Origin: Vicinamibacterales bacterium
Lineage (GTDB): Bacteria > Acidobacteriota > Vicinamibacteria > Vicinamibacterales > 2-12-FULL-66-21
DNA: 64,000 nucleotides
Direction: 5' to 3'
NCBI GenBank assembly: GCA_036496585.1
Contig: DASXLB010000015.1
Coordinates: 1-64,000 of the forward strand
Positions 1 through 8,755 of the stretch are shown here, in pieces (positions within the stretch are counted from its first letter, which is position 1; every line of letters begins with the position of its first letter). A program made the position numbers and the translations under genes. The notes beneath the pieces were generated by a model, which saw only the letters and a program-made list of their open reading frames with translations, made no database searches and was not told the DNA's origin.

Positions 1-1
1 C

Positions 2-298
2 GCCGTGGCGCGCTTCCCGTGGGGCGCGTCGGGCCGCGCCATCTCACTTGGCCGCACCGACGGCGTCACCAAGCTCGTGATCGATCCGAAGACCGAGCGG
101 GTGCTCGGTGTCGGCATCTGCGGCCCGGGCGCCGGCGAGCTGATCGCCGAGGGGGTGCTGGCGATCGAGATGGGCGCCACCGCGAAGGACATCGCGCTCA
201 CGATCCATCCGCACCCGACGCTGTCGGAGACGGTGATGGAGTCGGCGGAGGTGTTCTTCGGCCACGCCACGCACGTCTACCGTCCGAAGAAACACTGA
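2..298 (+). CDS. lpdA: Dihydrolipoyl dehydrogenase, C-terminal part (partial at the left edge)
   Basis: Only the last 98 codons are in the window; the gene enters from the left edge. The sequence is the dimerisation domain of a class I pyridine nucleotide-disulfide oxidoreductase and ends with HPHPTLSE, the His-x4-Glu catalytic pair that dihydrolipoamide dehydrogenases place near the C terminus. The family is the FAD-containing E3 component that reoxidises lipoyl groups of 2-oxoacid dehydrogenases. A lipoyl synthase gene lies about 6 kb away, which is compatible but not proof of linkage. Mercuric reductases share the fold but end in a Cys pair, absent here. Confidence 0.88.
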   Translation, partial: AVARFPWGASGRAISLGRTDGVTKLVIDPKTERVLGVGICGPGAGELIAEGVLAIEMGATAKDIALTIHPHPTLSETVMESAEVFFGHATHVYRPKKH

Positions 299-1597
299 TC
301 AGTTACCGCGCGGCCCCTGGTAGTCGGCGCCGTAGATCGCCTTGCGGATGTCCCGATGCAGCGTGCCGTCGAACGGCATCGTCTGCGTGAAGAACACGGC
401 CGCTAAGTGGTTGGCCGGATCGACCCAGAAAAGCGTCGACGCGGCGCCGTCCCAGAAGAACTCGCCGACCGCCCCGCGATTCTCCTGGGGCGTCTTCGGC
501 TGTGACACGCGGACCGCGAAGTCCATCCCGAAACCCACCGATCCCTTGCTCGGGAGAAACAGGCGCTGCGTGATGCGCGGATCGAGCTGATCGGTCGACA
601 TCAGCCGCACGGTTGACGGCTTCACGAGTCTCGCGCCGTCGAGCTCGCCGCCGTTGAGGAGCATGCGCGCGAAACGCAGGTAGTCGTCGAGCGTCGATGC
701 GAGGCCGAAGCCCCCTCCCGTCATCTTGTTGTCCCGGAAGTTGAGCGCGCGCGTCGCCTGGTCGTCCTGGCGGGAGAGCGTGCCATTGCCCCCGCGGTAG
801 AGCGCCATCAGCCGCGGCAGCCGATCGTCGGGCTGACGCCACGCCGTCTCCCGCATGCCGAGCGGCTCGAACACGTGCTGGCGCACGTAGTCGGTGAACG
901 ACTGTCCCGACAGCGTCTGGACCAGGAGCGCCTGAACGTCGACCGCAATGCTGTAGCTCCACTGTGTGCCGGGATCGAAGAGCAGCGGCACTGTCGCCAG
1001 CCGTTTGCCCATCTCGACGAGGTCGTTCGACAACGCCAGTGGATCCGCCTTCACGTAGGCGTCGTGAGCGGGCGTGTCGCCGGCGCCGTAGGCGAAGCCC
1101 GCGGTGTGACGCATGACGTCGCGCACGGTAATCGGGCGCGACGCTTGGCGGTAGATCGGCTGTCCGGCGGCGTCCTTCCCGGCGTAGACCTGCATCGAGG
1201 CGAACGCCGGCAGGTAGCGCGACAGCGGATCGTCGAGACCGAACTTGCCCTGCTCCCACAACTGCATCAGCGCCACGCCGGTCACCGGCTTGGTCATCGA
1301 ATAGATCTGCGCGATCGCGTCGCGGCTCATCAGCCGTTTGGCCTCGCGGTCGGCAAATCCCGCCGATCCGAAATAGGCTTCCCGCCCGTCCTTCCAGACG
1401 AGGACGGCGGCGCCGGCGGTGCGGCCGTCGGCGACCATCGCCGAGAGCGCGCTGCCGATGCGCGCCGTGTCGAGAGCGAGTGGTGCGGCCGGCGATCCAC
1501 TCTGGGCCGGCAGCGAAGCCGTCGAATAGAGCACGGCGAGGCACAGGAGCGACAGGAGCGGCCGGCGTGCTCGAAACGGTGGCGTCTGCGGAAGCAT
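299..1597 (-). CDS. Secreted serine hydrolase of the beta-lactamase (class C/PBP-like) family
   Basis: A 432-residue protein with a signal peptide (Arg-Arg then a Leu-rich core ending near LPAQS). The SxxK catalytic motif is seen as SMTK at about residues 100-103. The family includes esterases, D-aminopeptidases and beta-lactamase-like enzymes, so the substrate cannot be named. The start at 1597 is chosen because GGAGAGGAC lies about 8 nt upstream and the signal peptide then begins at its usual place; two in-frame starts further upstream (1615, 1636) are less likely. It converges on the lpdA fragment with no gap between the two stop codons. Confidence 0.82.
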   Translation of the reverse strand: MLPQTPPFRARRPLLSLLCLAVLYSTASLPAQSGSPAAPLALDTARIGSALSAMVADGRTAGAAVLVWKDGREAYFGSAGFADREAKRLMSRDAIAQIYSMTKPVTGVALMQLWEQGKFGLDDPLSRYLPAFASMQVYAGKDAAGQPIYRQASRPITVRDVMRHTAGFAYGAGDTPAHDAYVKADPLALSNDLVEMGKRLATVPLLFDPGTQWSYSIAVDVQALLVQTLSGQSFTDYVRQHVFEPLGMRETAWRQPDDRLPRLMALYRGGNGTLSRQDDQATRALNFRDNKMTGGGFGLASTLDDYLRFARMLLNGGELDGARLVKPSTVRLMSTDQLDPRITQRLFLPSKGSVGFGMDFAVRVSQPKTPQENRGAVGEFFWDGAASTLFWVDPANHLAAVFFTQTMPFDGTLHRDIRKAIYGADYQGPRGN

Positions 1598-1649
1598 CGT
1601 AGAAGTCCTCTCCATGAATGTCGGAGAGTAAACCACAAATCGCGTGCGC

Positions 1650-2279
1650 TTACACGAACCAGGCGTAGACGCCGGCGCAGATGACGGTACCGACGGCCAG
1701 TATCCACATGCCGAGGGCGAGTCGCTTGTGAAGGAAGAAGACGAGCGTCAGGCCGGTCACCGACACGAGCATCATCAGCAGCGCCGACAGGTCGATCATC
1801 CACGCCCAGGCTTTGCCCGTGTCGCGCCCCTTGTGGAGATCGTTGACGACGGCGACGAGCCCCATGCGGGTTTCGGTGATGTCGTAGGCGCCCGTCTTGC
1901 GGTCGACGAATGCGTCGGCGGCATAGCCGGGTCCCTTGAACGTCACGTCGATCTGGTCGTCGTCGACGCGGATGTCGCTGACGTTGGCCTTGATGCCGTG
2001 AGCCGCGCGTATTTGCGCGGCGATCCGATCGCGGTCGACCGTCGCACCGGGGGCCACCGACGCTGCGTCGAGGCGGCCGGTGAACCGCGCCACCTTTGGC
2101 TGGCCGTTCAGCTTGTCCTGATGGTTGAGGGTGATCCCGGTCGCCGCGAAGAAGAACAGGATTGAGAAGCTGGCCATCGAGAGGTAGGTGTGAAGGACTC
2201 TCGACCAGTGCGCGATCAGCCGCCGGACGCGGTGCCCGCGCGAGCCCGAGGCGCGCCCAGGCGCCTGCGAATCGGCCAC
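1650..2279 (-). CDS. PepSY-associated transmembrane protein
   Basis: A 209-residue membrane protein: a basic N terminus, one transmembrane helix (about residues 30-50), a periplasmic PepSY-like region, and two further helices near the C terminus. A His in the first helix entry (SRVLHTYLSM) and another before the second helix (NDLHKG) are typical of PepSY_TM proteins, some of which carry haem or move electrons across the membrane. It starts with GTG one base after the stop of the ApbE-DUF2271 gene, so the two are very probably co-translated. In that setting a role in electron supply to a periplasmic flavoprotein is a reasonable inference, not shown. Confidence 0.75.
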   Translation of the reverse strand: MADSQAPGRASGSRGHRVRRLIAHWSRVLHTYLSMASFSILFFFAATGITLNHQDKLNGQPKVARFTGRLDAASVAPGATVDRDRIAAQIRAAHGIKANVSDIRVDDDQIDVTFKGPGYAADAFVDRKTGAYDITETRMGLVAVVNDLHKGRDTGKAWAWMIDLSALLMMLVSVTGLTLVFFLHKRLALGMWILAVGTVICAGVYAWFV

Positions 2280-2280
2280 G

Positions 2281-3822
2281 CTACTTCGCTGCCTTGCGGT
2301 AGTCGAACGAGACCGGCCCGAGTTCGGATCCAGGCTGGAAATCGACGCGCTGCGGCTCGCCAGTGAATTTCATCTCCTGCCGGATCAGCTGATAGGTGCC
2401 GTGCTCGCGCACGCTCTCCAGGAACACGGTGTAGGTGCCGGCCTTGACGGGATTGCCGGCGTTGTCCTTGCCGTCCCACTTGATCGTGTATTTGCCGGGT
2501 GGGCGGGTTGCCACGCCGATGCTCCGCACGATCGAGGTGCGCTCGGACATGCTGCGCAGGCGATCGGCGCGATACCAGGCCTTCGACTCGGTCAGCCAGC
2601 GGTCCTCGTGGTACCAGAGCGCCAGCGTCCGCAGCGGGAACCGATCGGCGTCCTCGATCCAGAGGGCGATGAACGGCCGCTTCGCGGCGCCTGGCTGTGT
2701 CCGGATCTCGAAATCGACCGCGAGCTCCATGCTGGGATCCCACTCGCCTTTCGCCGGTGCCTGGACGGCGGGCGCCGCCGGGACGGGCGCGAAGCGACGG
2801 GCCGCAGCTTCGAGGGCGGACCAGCCCTGGCTGGCGACGCGGTGGCCGTCCGGCGTTACCAGCAGGTACTCGACGCCCGGCAGCGTCGCCGCCAGGGCGC
2901 GGCTCTCGTCCGGGGTCATCGCGGTGAACGCGGTCGCGAGCGCGCCGGCGTCCGTCGGGTTTTCGGCGACGACTGTCGCGCTGATCGCGTTCGCCGCCGG
3001 CAGGCCCGTCCGCGGATCGACGATGTGCGAGTAGTGGCGGCCGCCGATGTCGACGCCGCGGCGGTAGTCGCCGCTTGTCGCCACCGTGCGGTTCGAGACG
3101 AGAATCGTCGAGAGCGGCGCGCTGTTCTCGGCCGCGTCGCGCGGATTGGCGATGTCGATCGGTTCGGCGGCGCCGCCGCGCGTCAGGATGTCGCCGCCGA
3201 TGTTGAGGACAATGCCGTGCAATCCGTCGATGCCGCGTGTGGCGTCGACCGCCTTGCTCATGATGTAGCTCTTGGTGAACGACGCGAAGACGAGCGGCGT
3301 GTTCGACAGGTGCGTGGCCGTGCCGGCGGCGCGATCGAGCGTCCAATGGGGCTGTCGCACGAGGCCGAGCGCCGTCGTGCGTTCGCGTTCGGTCGGCAGG
3401 CGCTGCTCCGACGCGGCCTTCGTCCAGACCGAGATGATCGCCTGGGCGGCGGGATCGATCACGCCGTGCGATCGGGAGCGCCACTGGTCGAAGAGGTCGA
3501 GGACGTCGAAGAGTTCCGGGGAGACGTGAACCGGACGGCCCTCGGTGGCCGTCCATCGGCTGACTTCGCTCGAGGGATCCCAGGAGGAGAGGATCTTCGC
3601 CTCGCGGGTGACTTCCGCGAGCACGGCCTGTTCGGCGCGGTCGGCAACGGCCCGGCTGGGGGCCTGGACGTGCAGTTCGAGCGAGGTGCCGAGGACGTTC
3701 TCGTAATTGGCAACGTAGGTATGGTCGACGGCGGCCCCGCCGGTATGGCCGACGGCGGCCCCGCCGCCCAGGGTCGTCGCCGCGGCCATCGCCGCAGCGG
3801 TCAGCGTCGAGCGAATCGTCAT
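2281..3822 (-). CDS. ApbE-family FAD:protein FMN transferase fused to a DUF2271 domain
   Basis: A 513-residue secreted protein. Residues 40-330 match the ApbE/NqrM-type flavin transferase: NIGGD, a SGDYRRG stretch, and HIVDPRTGLP, followed by the conserved acidic/TA segment that binds Mg-FAD. ApbE enzymes attach FMN covalently to Thr/Ser of periplasmic or membrane proteins. From about residue 370 to the end there is a DUF2271 domain (EWDPSMEL start, WDGKDNAGNPV in the middle). Fusion with DUF2271 is notable because the two are often separate neighbours. The start overlaps the upstream EF-hand gene by 4 nt (ATGA), with GGGGAGCG as ribosome-binding site. Confidence 0.85.
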   Translation of the reverse strand: MTIRSTLTAAAMAAATTLGGGAAVGHTGGAAVDHTYVANYENVLGTSLELHVQAPSRAVADRAEQAVLAEVTREAKILSSWDPSSEVSRWTATEGRPVHVSPELFDVLDLFDQWRSRSHGVIDPAAQAIISVWTKAASEQRLPTERERTTALGLVRQPHWTLDRAAGTATHLSNTPLVFASFTKSYIMSKAVDATRGIDGLHGIVLNIGGDILTRGGAAEPIDIANPRDAAENSAPLSTILVSNRTVATSGDYRRGVDIGGRHYSHIVDPRTGLPAANAISATVVAENPTDAGALATAFTAMTPDESRALAATLPGVEYLLVTPDGHRVASQGWSALEAAARRFAPVPAAPAVQAPAKGEWDPSMELAVDFEIRTQPGAAKRPFIALWIEDADRFPLRTLALWYHEDRWLTESKAWYRADRLRSMSERTSIVRSIGVATRPPGKYTIKWDGKDNAGNPVKAGTYTVFLESVREHGTYQLIRQEMKFTGEPQRVDFQPGSELGPVSFDYRKAAK

Positions 3823-4559
3823 CGGAGCGCTCCCCGTCCTTCGCGTCCTTCACCCGACGGCATCAGCTCGTCTTCGGTGATCCGGCCGTCGTTGTTCTTG
3901 TCGAGGATCTTGAGCGCCGCCGTCGCGCCCGCGATCTCGTCCGCCGAAATCTCGCCGTTGCCGTCCTTGTCGAGAGCGGCTGCCGCTGGGTCGAAGCGGC
4001 CGAAGCCGCCGCGCCCGCGGCCGCGGCCGGCGGGAGGTGGCGCCACGGGCGCCGCAGCCTGATCGGCAGCGACCTTCTTCAGTTCGGCAGCGTCGAGCAG
4101 GCCGTCTCCGTTGGCGTCGCCGCGCTCGAAGAGGCCGGCCAGGCGTTGCGGGACCTCGGACTTCTGCAGCCGGCCGTCGTGGTTCGCGTCGTAGGACATG
4201 AGCACCGCGAACAGCTCGTCGGCCGTCGGACCGGGCGCCGGCGTCTGCGGCGGTTCATCGCCTTCGCCTTCGCGTCCGCGTCCGCGCTGCGGCGGCGGGG
4301 CACCGACTTCGTCCCGCGTCAGCTTGCCGTCGCCGTTCTTGTCGAGCGTGCGCAGCATCGCCGGCGCGTTCGCGAGCTCGGCCGCCGTGATGACGTGGTC
4401 GTGATCGACGTCGAGGACGCGGAGAATCGGGCTGGCCTCCATCATCGAGACCGGCGGCTGGGCCGGGGGCGATGGCTGCTGACCCGACTGGGCCGGCAGG
4501 CCAGCGACGAGGGCGAGCAGGCAGAAGGGCAGCAGAGCAATGGGTTGGGGCGTGTGCAC
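3819..4559 (-). CDS. Secreted protein with six EF-hand calcium-binding loops
   Basis: A 246-residue protein with a short signal peptide (PFCLLALVAGLPAQS). Six EF-hand-like loops can be read in order: DVDHDHVITAAEL, DKNGDGKLTRDEV, DANHDGRLQKSEV, DANGDGLLDAAEL, DKDGNGEISADEI and DKNNDGRITEDEL. A Gly/Arg-rich linker separates pairs of loops. It starts with GTG, with AAGGA 7 nt upstream. It is the first gene of a three-gene unit with the ApbE-DUF2271 fusion and the PepSY protein. Its role is unknown; a calcium-dependent periplasmic partner of the flavinylation machinery is inference. Confidence 0.8.
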   Translation of the reverse strand: MHTPQPIALLPFCLLALVAGLPAQSGQQPSPPAQPPVSMMEASPILRVLDVDHDHVITAAELANAPAMLRTLDKNGDGKLTRDEVGAPPPQRGRGREGEGDEPPQTPAPGPTADELFAVLMSYDANHDGRLQKSEVPQRLAGLFERGDANGDGLLDAAELKKVAADQAAAPVAPPPAGRGRGRGGFGRFDPAAAALDKDGNGEISADEIAGATAALKILDKNNDGRITEDELMPSGEGREGRGALR

Positions 4560-4581
4560 AGACGCGTCCTTGTTGAATAGA

Positions 4582-4595
4582 TGAGATAAGTCTCA
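4582..4595. promoter_or_regulatory. Palindrome upstream of the EF-hand/ApbE operon
   Basis: TGAGATAAGTCTCA is a 5-bp perfect dyad around a 4-nt centre, lying 23-36 nt before the GTG start of the EF-hand gene. Its place and symmetry fit a repressor operator overlapping a promoter. The cognate regulator is not identifiable from the window. Confidence 0.35.
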
Positions 4596-4640
4596 GTCTT
4601 ACGAGAATCGTATCTCCGACCATGTCGGTCGATCAATGCT

Positions 4641-5822
4641 TCAGTCGTGAAAATCGCGTGCCAGCCGTTTTCGCAGTCCGAGGAACATGATCGCGCCGGC
4701 CGCCTGGGCCGCCATCCCGAACGCAACCAGCGCAACCAGCGACGTCGCATACAGTACGCCCATGAGGGTGCTTCCCAGAAACCACATGATTCCGTAGACG
4801 CCGTTGAAAGTGCCGAACGCTGTCCCGCGTTTGTTCATCGAGACGACCTGGGCGATGCCGGCGCGCAGCGACGCGTCCTGCACGCCGAGGCCTGTGGCCC
4901 AGCAGGCGACGGCGGCCACGGCGCCGGTCTCTCCGCCGAAGAAGCCCAGCGGCAGCGCCAGGATCGAGATCGCCATGCCGACCGGGAGCACGACGATGCC
5001 GTGCTTGTCGAAGAGCCTGCCGAAGATGAACGCCGTCAGCCCGTTGATCGCCATCGCGCCCGAGTAGAGCAGCGGAATCGTCGCCGGCGCGAAGAGCCGC
5101 GTCTTCTCGAAATGCGCCCCGAGTACCGGAAAATCGATGAATCCCAGGGCCAGCAGTCCGGCGGCGGCGATGTAGGGCCAGAAGACGGACGGCAGCTGCG
5201 GCGGCGTCTTCACCGGTTTGGGGGTGGCCTGCACGGGACGGACGGCGTGGGCGGCGATGATCGACGTGAGCGCCAGCACCGCTGGAATCGCCAGCCACGC
5301 AAACGCCGGTCCGACGTGGCCGTAGCGCGTCGCGAGGATCGCCATCAGCAGCGGGCCCGCGCACGCGCCTGTCTGATCCATGACGGCGTGCACGCCGAAA
5401 CCGAAGCCGTGTCCGACCTTGCCGGTCGCTTCCGACAGCAGCAGGTCGCGGGCGGGTCCACGCAACGCCTTGCCGGTGCGCTCGATGGTGATGAGCACGG
5501 CCGCTGCCTGCCAGGAGTGCACGAACGCCAGCGCCGGAATCGCCAGCACGTTCAGCGCGTAGCCCGCGATCGCGATCGTCCAGTAGGCCTGGGTGCGATC
5601 CGCCAGCCGACCGGAGAAGAAGCGGAGGCTTGCGGCGATCATCTCGCCGAAGCCCGAGATGAACGCGATCGCGGCCACGCTGGCGCCGAGATCGTCGAGC
5701 ATCGGCCCGATGCTGCCGTGCGCTCCCTCGTAGGTCATGTCTGCGAACAGACTGACCAACCCGAAGCACAAAATGAAGCGGATCGCCCAGCTGCGATCGG
5801 CCGCCGAGACGGGCTCGTTCAC
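4641..5822 (-). CDS. Major facilitator superfamily transporter
   Basis: A 393-residue integral membrane protein with about 11-12 hydrophobic helices and small charged loops, the usual length for an MFS carrier. The loop after helix 2 (FSGRLADRTQ) resembles the family A motif. Substrate cannot be deduced. It begins with GTG 4 nt after the stop of the GDT1-family gene and so probably sits in one transcript with lipA and that gene. The Shine-Dalgarno-like AGGAG is only one base from the GTG, so the exact start is uncertain. Confidence 0.82.
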   Translation of the reverse strand: MNEPVSAADRSWAIRFILCFGLVSLFADMTYEGAHGSIGPMLDDLGASVAAIAFISGFGEMIAASLRFFSGRLADRTQAYWTIAIAGYALNVLAIPALAFVHSWQAAAVLITIERTGKALRGPARDLLLSEATGKVGHGFGFGVHAVMDQTGACAGPLLMAILATRYGHVGPAFAWLAIPAVLALTSIIAAHAVRPVQATPKPVKTPPQLPSVFWPYIAAAGLLALGFIDFPVLGAHFEKTRLFAPATIPLLYSGAMAINGLTAFIFGRLFDKHGIVVLPVGMAISILALPLGFFGGETGAVAAVACWATGLGVQDASLRAGIAQVVSMNKRGTAFGTFNGVYGIMWFLGSTLMGVLYATSLVALVAFGMAAQAAGAIMFLGLRKRLARDFHD

Positions 5823-5826
5823 GCTC

Positions 5827-6462
5827 CTAATCTACTAGGATGCCGAGCGTTTCGAGCACCGACAGCGTCCCGAGGACCAGGATCGCGACGGTCGCGACCC
5901 AGCGGATGACGCGGGGCTGGACGCGCTCGGCGATCCACATCCGCACGCCGGCGCCGAGCAAGCTCGCCAGCGCGCCCTTGGTGACCATGGCGCCGACCGC
6001 ACCGAGCCAGACGGTAATGGCCGTCCGCCACACCGACTCGGCCGCCGTGGTCGCGGACCAGACGTACTTGGCCGCCATGCCGGCCGCGGTGACCTGGCCC
6101 ACGTCTCCCCACTCCGAGAGCACGATCGTCGCGAAGGCCACCGCCGTGCCCCTGAGCACCCGCGAATCCTTGGCCTTCGGCTGCCGGATGTCCGGCTTGC
6201 GCCAGATGGTGAAGGCGACGCCGATGAAGCTGGCGCCGGTGACGGCGGCGACGAGCAGCCTGGGCAGCCGCGTGATCGCGGCCCCCACCGCCACCGCCAC
6301 GCTCATTTTCACCATGAACGCGAGCGCCATGCCGACGATCACCGAGGCCGACCGGTACCGGGTCGCAAGAATACCGGTCGTGTACAGCAGCTTGTCCCCG
6401 ACGATTTCCGCGATGAAGACGGCGCCGTAGGTAGTGAGAAAGAGACCGAAAAGGGAGGGCAT
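5827..6462 (-). CDS. GDT1/TMEM165 (UPF0016) family cation exporter
   Basis: A 211-residue protein with about six membrane helices. The two family signatures, E-x-G-D-K (EIVGDK near residue 20) and E-W-G-D (SEWGDVGQ near residue 115), are both visible in the two homologous halves. Bacterial members export Mn2+ and eukaryotic members exchange Mn2+/Ca2+. It lies 43 nt downstream of lipA and immediately before the MFS gene. There is no room for a yybP-ykoY manganese riboswitch in the short gap. No Shine-Dalgarno sequence is seen before its ATG. Confidence 0.85.
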   Translation of the reverse strand: MPSLFGLFLTTYGAVFIAEIVGDKLLYTTGILATRYRSASVIVGMALAFMVKMSVAVAVGAAITRLPRLLVAAVTGASFIGVAFTIWRKPDIRQPKAKDSRVLRGTAVAFATIVLSEWGDVGQVTAAGMAAKYVWSATTAAESVWRTAITVWLGAVGAMVTKGALASLLGAGVRMWIAERVQPRVIRWVATVAILVLGTLSVLETLGILVD

Positions 6463-6505
6463 CGGGGCGAAAATTACACGGCCCGTGATCTACTACCAGC
6501 AATAG

Positions 6506-7474
6506 TTAGTGACAAACTGGTGGCCCCTCCCGGGCTGGCAGCTCGGCGGGCGCCCCCGCCACCTCGAGCGCCTGCGTCTGTTCGTGCGCGTGATAGGACG
6601 ACCGCACCAGCGGACCGGACTCGACGTGGCCGAAGCCCAGCTCGAGGCCGATCTGCTTCAGCTCGGCGAATTCCTGAGGCGTGTAATAGCGGACCATCGG
6701 CAGGTTGGCGAGCGACGGCCGCAGGTACTGGCCGATCGTGACGATGCGGACGCCGGCCTCGCGCAGATCGCGGAGCGTCTGCACCACTTCGTCCCACTCT
6801 TCGCCCAAACCGACCATCAGTCCGGACTTCGTCGGGATCGCCGGCGCGATCTCGTGCGCGCTGCGCAGGACGCCGAGCGCGCGCGAGTAGCGGCCGCCGG
6901 GACGGGCCGTCCGGTACAGCCGAGGCACAGTCTCGATGTTGTGGTTGAGAACGTCGGGCCGCGCGTCGAGCACGGCCTGGAGCGCCGCCCGATCGCCCTG
7001 GAAATCCGGGATCAGCACCTCGAGGCGGCACGACGGAATGCGGGCGCGCGTCTCGATGATCGTGCGCGCGAAATGCGACGCGCCGAAATCGGGCAGGTCG
7101 TCACGGTCGACCGAGGTGACGACGACGTAGTCGAGCGCGAGCGTCTGGATCGCGCTGGCGACCTTGACTGGCTCCTGCTCATCGGCGGCGAGCGGCGTGC
7201 CGTGCGTCACGTTGCAGTAGCCACACGAGCGCGTGCAGGTGTGTCCGAGGATCATGAACGTAGCGGTACCGTGGTGCCAGCATTCGCCGATGTTTGGGCA
7301 GTTGGCCTCCTCGCAGACGGTATGCAGTCCGAGGCCGCGCATCAGGCCCTTCAGCCGGTGATAGTTCTCGGAGCCCGGTGCGCGCACCTTCAGCCACTCG
7401 GGCTTGGGCAGGCGCGGCAGTTCCTCCGCTCGTTTCCTTCGGCCGCGAATGAAATTGAGAGGGACTGTCGCCAC
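6506..7474 (-). CDS. lipA: Lipoyl synthase
   Basis: Radical-SAM enzyme that inserts two sulfurs into octanoyl groups on lipoyl domains. Both iron-sulfur motifs are present: the auxiliary cluster motif CEEANCPNIGEC and the radical-SAM motif CTRSCGYC. The start is set at the GTG at 7474 (322 residues). A longer frame to an ATG at 7552 would run past the start of the divergent DUF2934 gene and leave no promoter space. A TACAAT hexamer ends 7 nt before this GTG and no Shine-Dalgarno precedes it at proper distance, so the mRNA may be leaderless. Confidence 0.93.
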   Translation of the reverse strand: MATVPLNFIRGRRKRAEELPRLPKPEWLKVRAPGSENYHRLKGLMRGLGLHTVCEEANCPNIGECWHHGTATFMILGHTCTRSCGYCNVTHGTPLAADEQEPVKVASAIQTLALDYVVVTSVDRDDLPDFGASHFARTIIETRARIPSCRLEVLIPDFQGDRAALQAVLDARPDVLNHNIETVPRLYRTARPGGRYSRALGVLRSAHEIAPAIPTKSGLMVGLGEEWDEVVQTLRDLREAGVRIVTIGQYLRPSLANLPMVRYYTPQEFAELKQIGLELGFGHVESGPLVRSSYHAHEQTQALEVAGAPAELPAREGPPVCH

Positions 7475-7481
7475 CCCTTCA

Positions 7482-7487
7482 ATTGTA
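7482..7487 (-). promoter_or_regulatory. Candidate -10 element of lipA
   Basis: On the minus strand TACAAT ends 7 nt before the proposed GTG start of lipA, which puts the transcription start at or next to the first base of the start codon. No clear -35 hexamer is seen at 16-18 nt. Confidence 0.45.
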
Positions 7488-7543
7488 CACTCCACCGGCC
7501 GCCGGAACGGCTTGTGCAGGGCAGCAGAGTCGGAGGTCCCCCA

Positions 7544-8005
7544 ATGAAGCATGACAACCCGATCCCGCCCGCCGGGACCGTGGTGATACCGACATCAGAT
7601 GTGTCGAGGGACGGATCCAGCGACCGGAGCGTGGCGACACGCGACCATCGCGTGATCCAGGATTGGGCCGCGCGCCACAAAGCCGAGCCCGCCACGGGAG
7701 AAGCCACCGCTTCGGGCCCGGCCACGATTCATGTCAACGACGGCGGCGCGGGTGTGCGCTTCAATTTCCCGGGCGTGGCGCGGTTCCGCCCCATCTCCTG
7801 GGAAGAGTGGTTCGAGAACTTCGAAGGCCATCGACTGGTGTTCGTGTTCGAAGAAGAAGTCGCCGATCGCGCCTACGACTTGTGGCAGGGGCGCGGCGGC
7901 AGCCATGGGCACGACCAAGACGACTGGCTGGAGGCGGAGCGGCAGATAGGTCGCCCGCGCGGACGTTATCGATTCGTGCCGGCCCCCCCTGCGGAACAGG
8001 TGTAA
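7544..8005 (+). CDS. DUF2934 domain protein
   Basis: A 153-residue soluble protein of unknown function. The C-terminal third carries the DUF2934 signature: R-A-Y-D-L-W, a Gly/His-rich loop, D-D-W-L-E-A-E. The N-terminal half is polar and probably disordered, with a short conserved-looking segment around FNFPGVARF. The ATG at 7544 is preceded by GGAGG at 7 nt. It is divergent from lipA, about 70 nt apart. No function should be assigned. Confidence 0.7.
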   Translation: MKHDNPIPPAGTVVIPTSDVSRDGSSDRSVATRDHRVIQDWAARHKAEPATGEATASGPATIHVNDGGAGVRFNFPGVARFRPISWEEWFENFEGHRLVFVFEEEVADRAYDLWQGRGGSHGHDQDDWLEAERQIGRPRGRYRFVPAPPAEQV

Positions 8006-8040
8006 CAGGCTCGTCGCCTTCTTCGATCCGTGCGCGGCGG

Positions 8041-8046
8041 TAGACT
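8041..8046 (+). promoter_or_regulatory. Candidate -10 element of the UPF0173 hydrolase gene
   Basis: TAGACT is followed by exactly 6 nt and then the ATG at 8053. No Shine-Dalgarno sequence lies between. The arrangement predicts a leaderless transcript. Confidence 0.5.
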
Positions 8047-8052
8047 AACGGC

Positions 8053-8751
8053 ATGCCGAATCTCGCGATCACCTGGTACGGACACGCCACGTTCGTCGTC
8101 ACCACGCCTGGTGGCAAACGGATCGTCTTCGATCCGTGGCTGACCGGAAATCCCAAGGCCCCGGACGGCGCCAGGATCGACGCGGCCGACCTCATCTGCG
8201 TCACGCACGGGCACTCCGATCACACGGGCGACGTGATCGGCGTAGCGCGCGCGACCGGCGCGCCCGTCGTCGCCATCTTCGAGTTGGCCAACTGGTTCAG
8301 CGGCGCCGGGCTGAAGGAGGTCGTCGGCATGGGCATCGGCGGCACCGTCGACGTGAAAGGGCTGAAGATCTCGATGACGTCGGCCTTGCACTCGAGCAGC
8401 ATCTCGCTGGACGGCACCGAGCGCTACGCGGGTCTGGCGGCCGGCTTCGTCGTGCGCCTCGAAGACGGACGGAAGATCTATTTCGCGGGGGACACGGCGC
8501 TCTTCGGTGACATGCGCCTGATCCGCGAGCTGTACTCACCCGAGATTGCGTTCCTGCCAATCGGCGACCACTTCACGATGGGGCCGGAAGCCGCGGCGCT
8601 GGCGGTCGACATGCTCGGCGTCCGCCAGGTCGTGCCGATGCACTACGGAACGTTCCCGGCGCTGACTGGCACCCCCGACGCGCTCAAGCGGCTGGTCGAG
8701 CCGAAGGGAGTCGACGTGCTCGTGTTGAAACCGGGGGAGACGGCCCAGTAG
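8053..8751 (+). CDS. UPF0173 metal-dependent hydrolase (metallo-beta-lactamase fold)
   Basis: A 232-residue cytoplasmic protein. The metal-binding motif THGHSDHTGD gives H52, H54, D56 and H57; later conserved metal ligands are in FAGDT and in PMHYGT. Length and motifs match the UPF0173 family, whose members are predicted Zn/Mn hydrolases of unknown physiological substrate. It stands between the DUF2934 gene and the convergent boxR gene. Its ATG has no ribosome-binding site but a -10-like hexamer 6 nt upstream. Confidence 0.85.
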   Translation: MPNLAITWYGHATFVVTTPGGKRIVFDPWLTGNPKAPDGARIDAADLICVTHGHSDHTGDVIGVARATGAPVVAIFELANWFSGAGLKEVVGMGIGGTVDVKGLKISMTSALHSSSISLDGTERYAGLAAGFVVRLEDGRKIYFAGDTALFGDMRLIRELYSPEIAFLPIGDHFTMGPEAAALAVDMLGVRQVVPMHYGTFPALTGTPDALKRLVEPKGVDVLVLKPGETAQ

Positions 8752-8755
8752 GCGT

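Noticed and set aside
2401..4062. Long plus-strand open frame (over 500 codons) opposite the ApbE and EF-hand genes
   Set aside because: Antisense shadow caused by high GC; Arg/Ala-rich, no family features, covers two well-supported genes. Many similar frames lie opposite other genes (for example 18044-20485, 41174-43300, 56062-58287).
6463..6505. Manganese (yybP-ykoY) riboswitch before the GDT1-family gene
   Set aside because: The gap to lipA is only 43 nt and shows none of the expected structure.
6506..7552. Longer lipA starting at the ATG at 7552
   Set aside because: This start would overlap the start of the divergent gene at 7544 and the extra 26 residues are not similar to lipoyl synthases.
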